Assembly (NCBI RefSeq): GCF_011300215.1
Contig: NZ_CP049866.1
Location: forward strand, 3,659,001 to 3,723,000
DNA from: Nocardioides piscis
Lineage (GTDB): Bacteria; Actinomycetota; Actinomycetes; Propionibacteriales; Nocardioidaceae
Reading direction: 5' to 3'
Length of the DNA stretch: 64,000 nucleotides
The translations under genes and the position numbers were made by a program. Positions within the stretch are counted from its first letter, which is position 1. Each line of letters begins with the position of its first letter. This document shows, piece after piece, positions 39,767-49,665 of the stretch. The notes below the pieces were generated by a model. That model saw only the letters and a list, made by a program, of their open reading frames with translations, had not been told where the DNA came from and searched no databases.

Positions 39767-41755
39767 ATGAGCGAGGCCGGCGCAACAGAGGTCGGCACCT
39801 CGCCGACCGACGGGAACCGCAGGTCGTGGGGCTTTGTCGCGGGCATCGTCATCCCGCTCGCTCTCTATGTCGTGGTCGTGCTGAGCGGAGCTTCACTCTC
39901 CTCCATCGGTGTCGACGGTCTCCGCGAGGATCCCGGAGACCCGCGCGGCGTGCAGTGGGGGGCCGCAAGGGAGATCCGCTCCGACGAGTACCTCACCCAG
40001 TCCTCGCACGAGCTCGCGGTCCTGGCGACCGGCCGTTCGACCCACTCGTTGCTCGCGCGCGGACCTGACATCACGTTCCAGATCTCGTCCGGACAGCTGG
40101 CCGAGTCGGTGCTGTTCGCGGAGAACAACCTCCTGCGCCTGGGCCCGCTGCTCCCCGACGCACAGCTCTTCGCGGCGGTCCGCGGCTTTCCGTTGCTTCT
40201 GCTGGCCCTGACCTTGCCCCCACTTCTGCGGCGCTTCGGTGCCAGCGCGTCCACGTCCTGGCTGGCTGTGGCCCTGTCCATCCTGGCCCCCGTCACGATG
40301 TGGTGGTCGCTGACCCCGGTCCGACTGCTCTCTCACGCGAGTGCCGGCTGCCTGTTCCTCCTTCTGGCACACGAGCACTGGGTGCAGGCCCCCAACCGCA
40401 GTCGCACTCCGCTACGTCGGGCAGGCGCCCTCGCACTTGCGGCCGCCGGCGGCACCCTGCTCGCTCGCTTCGGCACGAACTATGTCCCCTGGTACATCAC
40501 CATCGGGTTGCCGCTCGTGATCGCGACCGGGCTGTACCTCGTCCGCGAGGCTCCGCGGCGCGCCGCATTCGTCGTGCTCGGCGTCGGAGCCGCCAGCGGA
40601 GCTGCTGTCCTCATGGCGACGTTCTTGCAGAACCGGCCTGCGATCGAGGCGACGCTCAACACCCTCTACCCTGGCCAGCGGCGTGAGACGGGGGTGATGG
40701 CGGACGCGTGGGCCATCCTTGGGGCCCCTGGGCTCCACCAGCTTCAGGACGGCGCGGCTCCGGTGATCCTGAACCCGCCCGAGATCACCTCGGCATACAC
40801 CCTGTGCGGCCTCTGGGCGCTGTGGCTGCTGCGCCGTGGCCTGCCCGACTCCACAGCGCGCATGCGCGCCGCAGTTCTCGGGCTAGCCCTCACGACCGGG
40901 TTCTGGGTCTTGTGGTGCACGGTCTCGTGGGGCTCGTTCGGCGCCGCCCTGCCCGGCGCCAACCTCGTGCCGCCTGGCCGCGCCGCACAGTCGGTCGGCT
41001 TCGGATCGACCATGCTGCTCGCTGTCGCCCTCGGCCGGGCGCCCCAGTCGGGCCGCCTGACGGCGCTCGTCCCGGCGGCCCTGTGCGTCGGGGCCACGGC
41101 TTTCGGTCTACTCGACCTGCAGAGCATCCTGCCAAGCCTGATGACCTCTGCAGTCGTGATCACTTGTCTCGTGGTAGGCGCGCTGGTGTGGCTCCTCACT
41201 GCCTACCCGCGCGGACTGTCGGTCGCGGTGGCGTGCCTCGTGCTGCTCCATCCCGTGGCGCAGGTCAACCCGGTGCTGTTCGGCCTGGGAGACCTGCGAG
41301 TCAGCGACTCGGCCCGCATCGCGGACAACCTGGCAGACCGGGCTCGCGCGGAGGGCAGGTTCGTCGCGGCCGACTCGACAACGACCTCGGCACTGCTCGT
41401 GGCCAACGGCGCCCCGATGATCACCGGCTGGCAGATCAGCGGCCCGAACGAGCAGCAGTGGCGGAAGCTCGACCCCGATGGGAAGTACGAAGGCGCGTGG
41501 AACCGGGGCGTCAGCTATCTCACCGTCGCCTTCGAGGAGCAGCGAACTTCCGAGCCGGTGATCGCGGCGCTGGTCGCCGATGTGATCGAGATCCGCGTCC
41601 ACCCGTGCGAGGTGCCGAGGTCCCTGCGCGTCGGCTGGATCGTCACCTCCACTCCCCACCGGGAGAGATGCCTGAAGCTGGAGCGGAAGTTCCGATGGTC
41701 GGGCAAACCGCAGTTCCTGTACGCGGTCGGCAGTGACGCGCGCGGTCAGGGCTAA
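39767..41755 (+). CDS. Polytopic membrane protein, putative GT-C glycosyltransferase
   Basis: A 662-aa integral membrane protein with about 11-13 hydrophobic helices and a soluble C-terminal domain (from about 510). The first large extracytoplasmic loop contains REIRSDEYLTQSSHELAVLA, where Asp-Glu would fit the catalytic position of GT-C enzymes; later come RFGTNYVPWY and GWQISGPNEQQW. The actual family is not certain. ATG 39767 is chosen; an in-frame ATG exists at 39743. The next gene starts 11 bp downstream, suggesting one transcript with the RgpF-like module. Confidence 0.75.
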   Translation: MSEAGATEVGTSPTDGNRRSWGFVAGIVIPLALYVVVVLSGASLSSIGVDGLREDPGDPRGVQWGAAREIRSDEYLTQSSHELAVLATGRSTHSLLARGPDITFQISSGQLAESVLFAENNLLRLGPLLPDAQLFAAVRGFPLLLLALTLPPLLRRFGASASTSWLAVALSILAPVTMWWSLTPVRLLSHASAGCLFLLLAHEHWVQAPNRSRTPLRRAGALALAAAGGTLLARFGTNYVPWYITIGLPLVIATGLYLVREAPRRAAFVVLGVGAASGAAVLMATFLQNRPAIEATLNTLYPGQRRETGVMADAWAILGAPGLHQLQDGAAPVILNPPEITSAYTLCGLWALWLLRRGLPDSTARMRAAVLGLALTTGFWVLWCTVSWGSFGAALPGANLVPPGRAAQSVGFGSTMLLAVALGRAPQSGRLTALVPAALCVGATAFGLLDLQSILPSLMTSAVVITCLVVGALVWLLTAYPRGLSVAVACLVLLHPVAQVNPVLFGLGDLRVSDSARIADNLADRARAEGRFVAADSTTTSALLVANGAPMITGWQISGPNEQQWRKLDPDGKYEGAWNRGVSYLTVAFEEQRTSEPVIAALVADVIEIRVHPCEVPRSLRVGWIVTSTPHRERCLKLERKFRWSGKPQFLYAVGSDARGQG

Positions 41756-41766
41756 AGTCTGGACCC

Positions 41767-42333
41767 ATGTCCGGGGATGTCACTAGGAGCGCGGCCGATC
41801 GCGTCACTGAGCTCGAACGCGAGCTGCAGCTGGCACGACGGGAGGTCAAGTGGGTTTGCACCGATCAGGAGCACCTGACGGAGGCACTCCAGCGCGTACG
41901 TCGCCAACGAGCCAAGCTCCGGGACCAGTCCGAGTCGCTCGCCACCGCCCTCGCGGCGGAGTTGTCGGCGGCCTACTGGCGCGAGCAGAAGGCCTCCCAT
42001 CGGCGGGTGCGCCTCCGCGCCGCCGACCCCGAGGCGACGCTCGTGCGGGAGGTCGAGAGCAGTCCGCTCTTCGACGCCGGGTGGTACCTCCGGCAGCACC
42101 AGCGCACGATCATCGAGCATCACCTCGCGCCGGCGGTCCATTACGTCCGTCACGCCAACGAACGCAGGCTTGACCCCAGCGAGGGCTTCAGCACCGACCG
42201 CTACCTGCTGCGTCACCCCGAGGCTCGGGATTCCGGGGTGCCTGCCCTCGTTCACGCCCTGCGCAACGGCCTGCTCGAGGACGGGCTTGTCGCCCCAGGC
42301 TCCCTCGGCGTCGAGGTCTCGGCGGAGGATTGA
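41767..42333 (+). CDS. Small coiled-coil protein with FDxxWYL...HY repeats (module partner 1)
   Basis: A 188-aa protein. Residues about 10-90 are a charged helical coiled coil (RVTELERELQLARREVKW onward). The C-terminal half has two copies of a repeat also found at the start of RgpF-type glycosyltransferases: SPLFDAGWYLRQHQ ... APAVHYVRH and FSTDRYLLRHPEA ... PALVHALRNG. Its stop overlaps the start of the next gene (TGATG). A paralogue with the same layout lies at 47398-47937. It is probably a docking or scaffold subunit for the adjacent large enzyme (inference). Confidence 0.75.
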   Translation: MSGDVTRSAADRVTELERELQLARREVKWVCTDQEHLTEALQRVRRQRAKLRDQSESLATALAAELSAAYWREQKASHRRVRLRAADPEATLVREVESSPLFDAGWYLRQHQRTIIEHHLAPAVHYVRHANERRLDPSEGFSTDRYLLRHPEARDSGVPALVHALRNGLLEDGLVAPGSLGVEVSAED

Positions 42334-44900
42334 TGCTGGATCTCGACGACTACCGAAACCGCTGGCTGGCCTTCTCCGAACGATTTCTCAGCTCTAAACG
42401 GGCCGATCGCAGCCGACTCGCCGCGGACGTGGTCGAGCACGGATTACCGTCTGGTCTGCCGTCCGCCGACTTCGACCCGAGTGCCGAGGAGCGGGCGACG
42501 GTCGAGGGTGCCGTGCTGCGTGCCACCGACCTCTTCGACGCGTTCGGGTATGCCATGCACAACCCCGACCTCTTCTGGAACCTGTGTGGTCAACCTGAGG
42601 AGCTGGAGCACTTCGTCAACCGCGGCTGGAAGGAGCTGAGGCACCCGTCGGCCGACTTCGACATGTGGAACTACTGGTGCGAACACCTCGACCCGACCCG
42701 CGAGGACATCAACCCCGTGGTCCACTACGCCGTGGAGGGTCGTCGAGCCGGCTTCTCCACGCTCCCGCGCCTCGAGTCGATGCCGGAGCCCGATCCGCCG
42801 GGCTCGGGCTACTCCCCGCGCCGAATCTGTCTCTTCGCTGGCTTCGATGCCGACGGCGTCATCGACGACACCGTAGTGACCTACCTCGCTGACCTGAGCC
42901 GGTTCGCCGACGTCTACTACCTCGCCGACTGCGAGCTCGCCGAGGGCCAGCTCGAGCGGATAGCGTGCTACACGAAGGGGGCGTGGTCGATCCGGCACGG
43001 CCGCTACGACTTCGGCTCCTACTCCATGCTCGCCAAGGACCTCGTGGGCTGGGACGTCATCGACGGCTACGACGAACTGATGCTCGCCAACGACTCCTGC
43101 TTCCTGGTGCAGCCCCTCGACCGGGTCTTCGCCAAGATGGACGGCACGACAAGCGACTGGTGGGGCCTTCAGGCGACCTACGACGACTTCGACGACCGCG
43201 CCTTCGCCAAGCTTGGACGCCGACTCGGCCTGGACGAGGTCGGCGAGCAGATGCGCGAACTGGCACTCTGGCGCTACTCCGACTTCATCCACGTCGGGTC
43301 CTACTTCCTCTGCTACCGCCGGCGCGTCCACACCGACCCACGCTTCCGCCAGCGTCTGGACGACGTATCGGCCCAGTCGGAGAAGGTCACGATCATCTTG
43401 AAGTACGAGATCGGCTTCTCGAGGCTGCTGATCCTCGCCGGCTTCAAGCTGGCCACGTTCGTCGAGGGCATCCTGCCTTACCACCCGGTGTATCGGGCCT
43501 CCGCCTTCGAGCTGTTGCACGAAGGGTTCCCCCTCCTCAAACGCCAGTTGATCACCGAGAACCCGTTCGAGATCCCAGACCTGCACCGCTGGAAGAGCCG
43601 AGTGCTCGTGGCCGCCCCCGACGCGGACGTCGAGGCGATGGACCGCAGCCTGCGTCGAACAGCGCCACCGTGGAGCCTGGTGCGCAGCTTCGGTTTCCGT
43701 ACCCGCCGCGACGGCACCGTGCAGCCTCCCGGACACATCGGTCCTCTAGAATTCGCCGACGAGGACCGCTGGGTGCCGACCCACCCGCACTGGTGGGTCT
43801 TCCCGGTGGACCCGCGCACGGGCATCCTGTCCGGTGCGGTGAGAGCCGTCTTCGACGAGGTGCGCGACGACCCGACGGTGAAGAAGATCGTGCTCCTGGG
43901 GTCCCGCCAGCTGAAGCTCAGCGGGGACAATGTCGCCATGGTGCCGAGCGAGAGCACCGCCGGGCAGATGTACGGCCTGCGCGCCGGCACACTGCTGTGC
44001 ACGATCGGCCCTCGGGCCGACGTCAATCATCCGCTGGCCCGTCGACACCACCGATTCCTCGACGTCGGGCGACCAACCGGTCTGGAGCCGGCATTCGTCG
44101 CACTCGGAGGCCACGGTCTGACCGGGGATCGGCCGATGCCGGACGCGTCATACGACGCACGGCTGACGCGCGCCGTCGTCACCTCGTGCGACGGCGGGAG
44201 CGAGACGGGCAAGGGTCGCTTCCCCGATCTCGAGTCCGGCGGGGTGTGGGAGCTCGGTTCGCCCCGCGTCGACCTGCTCCTGTGGGACGAGGGAGCCCTC
44301 TCCAACGAGCTGCGCACCGAGCTGGTCGCCCTGCGCAAGATGCTCGGCGGGCGGCGGCTCGTCCTGCTCTCCCCGCGGCGAGGGGGGGAGATCGATCTCG
44401 GCGCGTTCGCGGCCTGGACGGACCAGCACTGGGACGACGTCGTGACGGCGGTGCTGCCGACATCGGGCGTCGTGCCACGCGTGCCTCCCCCGCTCGTGGA
44501 CCTCATGGACACTCACTGGCTCGAAGGGGCTCTGGGCCTACGCGTCCCTCCGGTCACAGAGATGGCGTGGCGGCTGGCCGATGTGTTCGTCAGCGGTACC
44601 GCCGCCGATCTCGCGGACTTCTCCCCGACTGGTCGTCCAGCTGTCGCCGTCCCTGGCACCGTCGGGGTGCCCTTCGCCCTCCCCAGCGACACGGGTGCCC
44701 TGCTGGGCGCGGTCGCGGAGGCACTCGACGGCCACGTCAACCGGGACTACGCGGTCTGGGGGCACGACCTGCACGCACTCTCCGACGGTCGCAGCGCCGC
44801 CCGACTGGTCCACCGGCTGAAACAGACCTACCTGCCGTGGGACGACTGGCTCACCGAGGAGGGCTCCGGTCCCGGATCCGCCGAGGTCACCGGTCCCTGA
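42333..44900 (+). CDS. RgpF (rhamnan synthesis protein F)-type glycosyltransferase with C-terminal glycerophosphotransferase-like domain
   Basis: 855 aa. N-terminal repeats FDAFGYAMHNPDLF ... EHFVNRGWKEL and FDMWNYW ... NPVVHYAVEGR precede the RgpF-type domain (about 160-400): RRICLFAGFDADGVIDD, HGRYDFGSYSML, YDELMLANDSCFL, DWWGLQAT and HVGSYFLCYRR. The C-terminal 350 residues (IVLLGSRQLKLSG, CTIGPRADVNHPL, ELGSPRVDLLL) resemble a CDP-glycerol glycerophosphotransferase fold, possibly degenerate. ATG 42333 has the site ggagga. Expected role: extension of a rhamnan- or teichoic-acid-like cell-wall polymer. Convergent with its own paralogue, with a 14-bp overlap of 3' ends. Confidence 0.82.
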   Translation: MLDLDDYRNRWLAFSERFLSSKRADRSRLAADVVEHGLPSGLPSADFDPSAEERATVEGAVLRATDLFDAFGYAMHNPDLFWNLCGQPEELEHFVNRGWKELRHPSADFDMWNYWCEHLDPTREDINPVVHYAVEGRRAGFSTLPRLESMPEPDPPGSGYSPRRICLFAGFDADGVIDDTVVTYLADLSRFADVYYLADCELAEGQLERIACYTKGAWSIRHGRYDFGSYSMLAKDLVGWDVIDGYDELMLANDSCFLVQPLDRVFAKMDGTTSDWWGLQATYDDFDDRAFAKLGRRLGLDEVGEQMRELALWRYSDFIHVGSYFLCYRRRVHTDPRFRQRLDDVSAQSEKVTIILKYEIGFSRLLILAGFKLATFVEGILPYHPVYRASAFELLHEGFPLLKRQLITENPFEIPDLHRWKSRVLVAAPDADVEAMDRSLRRTAPPWSLVRSFGFRTRRDGTVQPPGHIGPLEFADEDRWVPTHPHWWVFPVDPRTGILSGAVRAVFDEVRDDPTVKKIVLLGSRQLKLSGDNVAMVPSESTAGQMYGLRAGTLLCTIGPRADVNHPLARRHHRFLDVGRPTGLEPAFVALGGHGLTGDRPMPDASYDARLTRAVVTSCDGGSETGKGRFPDLESGGVWELGSPRVDLLLWDEGALSNELRTELVALRKMLGGRRLVLLSPRRGGEIDLGAFAAWTDQHWDDVVTAVLPTSGVVPRVPPPLVDLMDTHWLEGALGLRVPPVTEMAWRLADVFVSGTAADLADFSPTGRPAVAVPGTVGVPFALPSDTGALLGAVAEALDGHVNRDYAVWGHDLHALSDGRSAARLVHRLKQTYLPWDDWLTEEGSGPGSAEVTGP

Positions 44901-47396
44901 GGAGTCGCACCCTGTGCGCGAACCGACGCGCTGCTGCTCCGTCGATGGCCGGGGCACCGGCCGGCACTGTCACCTCATGACGGGCGAAGCCTGCCGTGGA
45001 GAGCACGGTGAGCTCGCGCACGACCGCATCCGGGTTCTCACACTTGATCGGACGGGCCCACCCGACGGGCAGCGCCCCCTCCGGTCCATCGTTTGGGGCT
45101 GTTCCAGTCAGTTGCAGCAGGGGGACTCCCGTGGCTAGCGCGTCGAGGGCGTGCGGATCGTCGTCCGTGACGACCGCAGCAGCGACCCGGTGTACCGGCA
45201 CTGGCGAAGAGAGGGCACGGTCGGACAGGTCCAGGAGGTGAGGCAGGTCGAGATCGACCATGGCCCTCATCCAGCCGTTGGCTCGGTCGAGCCGCGGTTC
45301 TCGAACCCCGATGACCGCGTCGTGCTCACGGGCCCAGGCGGCGAGGCCCGCCGGTATGGGCCGGGCCGCACCACGTGCCCACCAGACCACCAGGGGGCGG
45401 CCGTCGAGCGTCTCCCTCAGATGATGCTCCGCGTCCCGGAGGTCGGCTGGCAGCAGCGACAGCTCGAGCACCAGGTGGTCGTGGCGGGGCAGGCCGGTCA
45501 CCCAGGTGCGCTCGAGACCCAGGTCAGGGATCGTCGCGGCCCGCACGAGTGCTTCGCCGGACGAGCAGACGGCAAGCCCCAAGAGCCTGCCCCAGTCGCG
45601 CCCGCCGGACGCGGAAAGCGGATCAGCCAGGACCGGTAACCCGAGCCCGAGGTGCACGTGATCGTGCCGCCCCCGCGGGAAGGGAAAGGGATAGGTCACG
45701 TCGGGTGTCTCGGCACTGAGCAGAGCACCGCAGCGCACCATCGCGGCCTGCCCGTCGGGGGTGTCCATGGGCATCACCGTGACTCGCACACCGCCCAGTG
45801 TGTCGGCGAGAGGACGCGCCCGCGTGAGCACGATCTTGTGCACGCTCGGGTCCTCACGGACCTCCTCGAACACCGCGCGCAGGCCCGGGTCCAGACGGCC
45901 GGACGGAGAGGCAGGAAACGCCCACCAGTGAGAGAACGTCGGCGTCTCCCGGTCGAGCCGGCGCAACCCGAATCCGCGCGTCGCCCTTGGTGGAATGTGT
46001 CGCCTGCCGTCGGTGTCAACTCCCGCGCGATGGGCGTCGTGCAGCAAGGCGGGCGGCGTGACTCGTTCGAGATGGACCCGCATCGCGGCGTACGGCGCCT
46101 CGGGGACCAGTCTGCGCAAGCGCTCCTCCCAGTCCCCCAGGTGGGCCACGTGGCGAGGGTTTTCACCCAGGAAGTTGCGCTTGACCAAGGGAAAACCGCG
46201 CTCGACCAGCTCGAAGAAGTGGCGTCCGTAGAGGGGGTGGAAGGCCCACAGGTCGGGAAGGAAGGTGTCGAACTCGAAGCCGGCGTCGACCAGGTATCGA
46301 CTGATGCCGACCTCGTACTTGTGGATGACCAGTCGCTTCTCAGCCTGCGGAGTGACGGTGTCCAATCGCCAGCGGAAGCCGGGGTCGTCGAGCACCGGGC
46401 GGCGGAACACGAGGAAGTAAGAGCTCAGGTGCAGGAACCGGTCGTCGGTCCAGTAGCGAGGACCGACGAAGCGCTGCTTCGCTTCCGCCAACGGGATCGG
46501 GGAGTCGTCGCGGACGTAGGACTCGTCGTGCTGCATCGAGGTCGCCTGCAAGCTCCACCAGTCGCAGGCACGACCCGACATCTGGTCGAACACGTCATCG
46601 AGGGTGCGCAGCAGGTAGCAGCTGTCGTTGGCCAGGACGATCTCGTCATATTTTTCGAGCCGTTGCCAGCCGACGAGATCGCGGGCGAGCAACGAGAAGG
46701 AGCCGAAGTCGTAGGCGCCGTGCGGGACACTCCAGGCACCCCTTGTGAAACCGGCAAGCCGGGCGAGTTGGCCGGGCCTGAGGACGCCGTCGGCCAAGTA
46801 GTAGACATCGGCATGCCGTGACAGCTCGGTCAGGTAGGCGACCACGGTGTCGTCGATGAGGCCGTCCCGGTCGTAGCCCGCGAACAGCGCGGCGCGGCGC
46901 GGGGGGCGCGAGAGCTGGATCGGCGGCCGCGGCGGCGACGGCGCCGGCAGCGCTGCGAGTCCGTCGTGCCGGCCGCGCAGCAGGTAGTGGATCAGGGGGT
47001 TGACCGAGTCGTCGGTGGGGTCAAGATGTTCGACCCAGTAGTTCCACAGGTCGAAGCGGAGACTGGGTGTGCGCAGGCTGCGCCAACCCTCCTCAACGAA
47101 GTGACGGGTTGGGTCCGTGCCGCGGCGCAGACGGTTGTGGAGCGAGTATTCCTCCCCGTCCAGCATCCCGCTCACAGCGACGACGGCCCTCGCGCACGCA
47201 AGCTGGACAGTCTCCGGCGGGGGATCGGGACGTCGTCGCCGACCGTCGGCAGCCCCCGGGCCAACGCCGACTCGACGAGAGATCGGGCCTCCGCCAGGTC
47301 GCGGCCGGCTGCGCCTCGCCATCGGCGGGCGAAGCGGTGCCACCGGCGTTGGAAGTCGGCGACCTCGCCCCGGCGCTGTGCGATCAGCGCATCCAT
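44887..47396 (-). CDS. RgpF-type glycosyltransferase paralogue, one apparent frameshift
   Basis: About 836 aa after repair, a clear paralogue of the protein at 42333-44900, with the same domain order. FDLWNYWVEHLDPTDD repeats, RRAALFAGYDRDGLIDDTVVAYL, HGAYDFGSFSLLARDLVGW, YDEIVLANDSCYL and HLSSYFLVFRR are present, then the glycerophosphotransferase-like half. The start ATG 47396 (MDALIAQRRG) lies 1 bp after the upstream stop. That frame is lost near 47218-47229 (G runs on the plus strand); one extra base gives VPDPPPETVQLACARA and restores the long ORF. The partner small protein is upstream. Confidence 0.82.
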
Positions 47397-47397
47397 G

Positions 47398-47937
47398 TCA
47401 GGCACGTCGAGGCGGGTAGGCGTCCGCGCCCTGCGACTCGGCCGTGAGCAGGAAGTGCACCAAGGGGTTGACCCGCTCTTCGACGGCATCCGGGTGGTCG
47501 ATCAGGTATTGGCGGACGTCGAATCGCTGACTGGGGTGCCGCACCGGGTAGTAGGGGTGTCGCAGGAAGTGGATCGCGGGGTCCTCACCGAGCTCGACCA
47601 CGTCGGGATAGGTACGCAAGTACCACGCGGCGTCCCACAGTGGCGATCCGCGCAGCAGCTCCAGGTGCGCCGCTTCTTCCCTGGTGACCGGCTTCTGGCG
47701 TGCCTTCATCATCGCGCTCCCCCGTCCGCGGCCAGCACCGTCGATCCGCAGCCGGTCGGCAAGCGCCTGTGAGAGCGACCGGGCGGCGCGGTCCGCAGCG
47801 TCCCTGGCCGCCACAAGCTCGGCCTCCCGCTCGGCCACCTTCTCCTGGTCCGAGTGCAACTCCGCCAGTTCGGCTCGCACGGCCTTCAGCTCCGCTGCGA
47901 GTTCTTCGGCGTCGGGCTCTGGGCGGCGCACAGTCAC
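47398..47937 (-). CDS. Small coiled-coil protein with FDxxWYL...HF/HY repeats (module partner 2)
   Basis: A 179-aa paralogue of 41767-42333. A coiled coil (ELAAELKAVRAELAELHSDQEKVAEREAEL in segments, about 10-60) is followed by SPLWDAAWYLRTYPDV ... PAIHFLRHP and FDVRQYLIDHPDA ... NPLVHFLLTAES. The GTG start is at 47937. The stop is one base before the ATG of the large glycosyltransferase. Conservation of this two-gene split in both modules shows that the split is real and not a sequencing artefact. Divergent, 34 bp from the secreted hydrolase gene. Confidence 0.75.
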   Translation of the reverse strand: MTVRRPEPDAEELAAELKAVRAELAELHSDQEKVAEREAELVAARDAADRAARSLSQALADRLRIDGAGRGRGSAMMKARQKPVTREEAAHLELLRGSPLWDAAWYLRTYPDVVELGEDPAIHFLRHPYYPVRHPSQRFDVRQYLIDHPDAVEERVNPLVHFLLTAESQGADAYPPRRA

Positions 47938-47971
47938 GGCAGGACCCTATCGTCCGCCCTAGGATGCGCCC

Positions 47972-49020
47972 ATGAGGTGTGTGGGCCAAGTCACCGCCGT
48001 GGCGCTCGCCTGCTTCCTGCTGCCAGCCTGCACCAGCTCGCGGCCACAGGGGCCCCCTGACCCCCGGCGGGTGCCACCTCCTCAGCGCCGTCGACGACCG
48101 CGACCCCTTCGCGACGCGAGCCATCTGCGGCCGCACAGCCACCTCGCCCGGGCTCGGTGGCCGCCCTGGCAGCGGCCGAGCACATCGGCGACCGACTTCG
48201 GGTCGGGACCGTACGCGAGCGCACGGCGACATACACGTCGTACGACGTCACCTATCGCGCCCGCACCGGACCACAGACGCTGACGATCAGCGGCGTCCTC
48301 AACGTGCCCAGCGGCCGCGGCCCGTTCCCGGCGGTGGTGCTGGCGCACGGCTACATCGATCCGGCCGTCTACGACCGCGGACAGGGCATGACCCGCGAGC
48401 GCGGCGTGCTGGCCAGCCGGGGATACATCGCCCTGCACGTCGACTACCGGGGCCACGCCGAGTCCACCGACGACCCCCGCTCCGACACCGACCTGCGCCT
48501 TGGCTATTCCGCCGACGTCGTCGCCGCCGTCAAGGCGCTCCGGGCCTCGCGGCAGGTGCCTGTCGACGACGACCGCATCGCCCTGATGGGCCGATCGATG
48601 GGAGGCGGGGTGGTGATGAAGGCCCTCATCGCCGAGCCCGGGCTCGTCCAGGCAGCCTCGCTGTGGGCCTCGGTGTCCTCGCTCGAGGGCGAGAACTTCG
48701 ACCAGTTCATCCGCGACGACCGCGACGCCCGACAGAGCGCGATCGTGCGCGCCCACGGGCTGCCCGAACAGCGACCCGCGTTCTGGCGTGCCGCCTCCGC
48801 ACGGCCCTACCTCGACCGGATCACCGAGCCGGTGCTGATCGTCCACGGCCGCTTCGACGACATCTGTCCCCCGCGCTGGGCCCGGGCCACGCAGGCCGCG
48901 ATGCGCAGGGCGGGCGTCGACTCGACCCTCGAGTGGTATGACGACGGGCACGCCTTCGGGCCGGCCTTCGACGCCGGCATGGACCGGACGATCCGCTACT
49001 TCGACCGCCGTCTCGGCTGA
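47972..49020 (+). CDS. Alpha/beta hydrolase lipoprotein (S9/dienelactone-hydrolase-like), one apparent frameshift
   Basis: About 349 aa after repair. The lipoprotein signal MRCVGQVTAVALACFLLPAC (lipobox LPAC) is read in one frame. The frame changes at the C run 48061-48065, where one extra C opens a Ser/Thr/Pro/Ala-rich tether into the hydrolase. The catalytic domain has VVLAHGYIDP, nucleophile GRSMGGGVVMKAL, acid HGRFDDICPP and His in YDDGHAFGP. A GTG at 48157 could start a tether-less cytoplasmic form, but the lost lipobox argues for repair. Probably an esterase or peptidase at the cell surface; substrate unknown. Confidence 0.85.
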
Positions 49021-49098
49021 CCGCGGGCCGTCGCGCCCCTCTCCACAGCTCGGCCACCGGCAGGCGTGGTCGTGGTGGATCCTGGGCAGGGTCAGCCC

Positions 49099-49665
49099 AT
49101 GCCACCGCCAGCAGACCGTCCTCTGGAAGGTCCCGACGCCGCCGCCGTCGTCGCCGCCGACCCGTTCTGGTCCGTCGTACGCCGCCACCATCGCGACGTC
49201 GACATCGTGGTGCTGCCACCGGGCGACGTTCCCGACCTGACTCCGGCGCCGGGAGACGTGCCGGGCGACACGGACACGCTGCGGGCGGCCTTCGACGAGG
49301 ACGTGGCCGAGCTGTGGAAGCACCTCGGGCAGCCCGACACTCGCCCCGGGGTCCGATGGACACCTGCTCCCAACCGCGGCGCGGTCGCCCTCGAGGGTCG
49401 CGTCGCCGCTGAGGACGTCGCGCCGGATGTGGCTGCCGCCACCCTGCGACGGGCCGTCCAGCGCCTGGCCGGGGAGGGCTGGCACGTCCTGGTGCCGCCC
49501 GGCGGGATCCCCCGCGTGGCCGCCGGGCAGGCGCGGCGCACCGGTCGCCGTACGGCCCAGGTGGTGCACGTGCCAGAGCCGCGACGACTGCTCCTCGTCG
49601 TGCGCAGCGAGCCGATCCCGGCCCCACGGATCACCGCAGACACGCTGTTGGGCGGCGCGCGATGA
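49099..49665 (+). CDS. Unrecognised 188-aa protein, first gene of the WXG/DUF1023 cassette
   Basis: I do not recognise a family. Acidic/Pro-rich N-terminal half (PLEGPDAAAVVAADPFW and VVLPPGDVPDLTPAPGD), and a C-terminal alpha/beta part with AATLRRAVQRLAGEGWHVLVPPGG and VPEPRRLLLVVRSEPI. No signal or membrane segment. The stop overlaps the next start (ATGA), so it is coupled to the WXG-like gene and is probably a chaperone or accessory of the cassette (inference). An upstream in-frame GTG at 49066 could add 11 residues. Confidence 0.65.
   Translation: MPPPADRPLEGPDAAAVVAADPFWSVVRRHHRDVDIVVLPPGDVPDLTPAPGDVPGDTDTLRAAFDEDVAELWKHLGQPDTRPGVRWTPAPNRGAVALEGRVAAEDVAPDVAAATLRRAVQRLAGEGWHVLVPPGGIPRVAAGQARRTGRRTAQVVHVPEPRRLLLVVRSEPIPAPRITADTLLGGAR

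Noticed and set aside
41767..44900. Small protein and RgpF-like protein as one gene broken by a frameshift
   Set aside because: The paralogous pair on the other strand has a gene boundary at the same place, and each large gene has its own ATG; the first also has a good ribosome site.
44887..44900. Terminator between the convergent RgpF-like genes
   Set aside because: The 3' ends overlap by 14 bp and no hairpin with a T tract is visible there.
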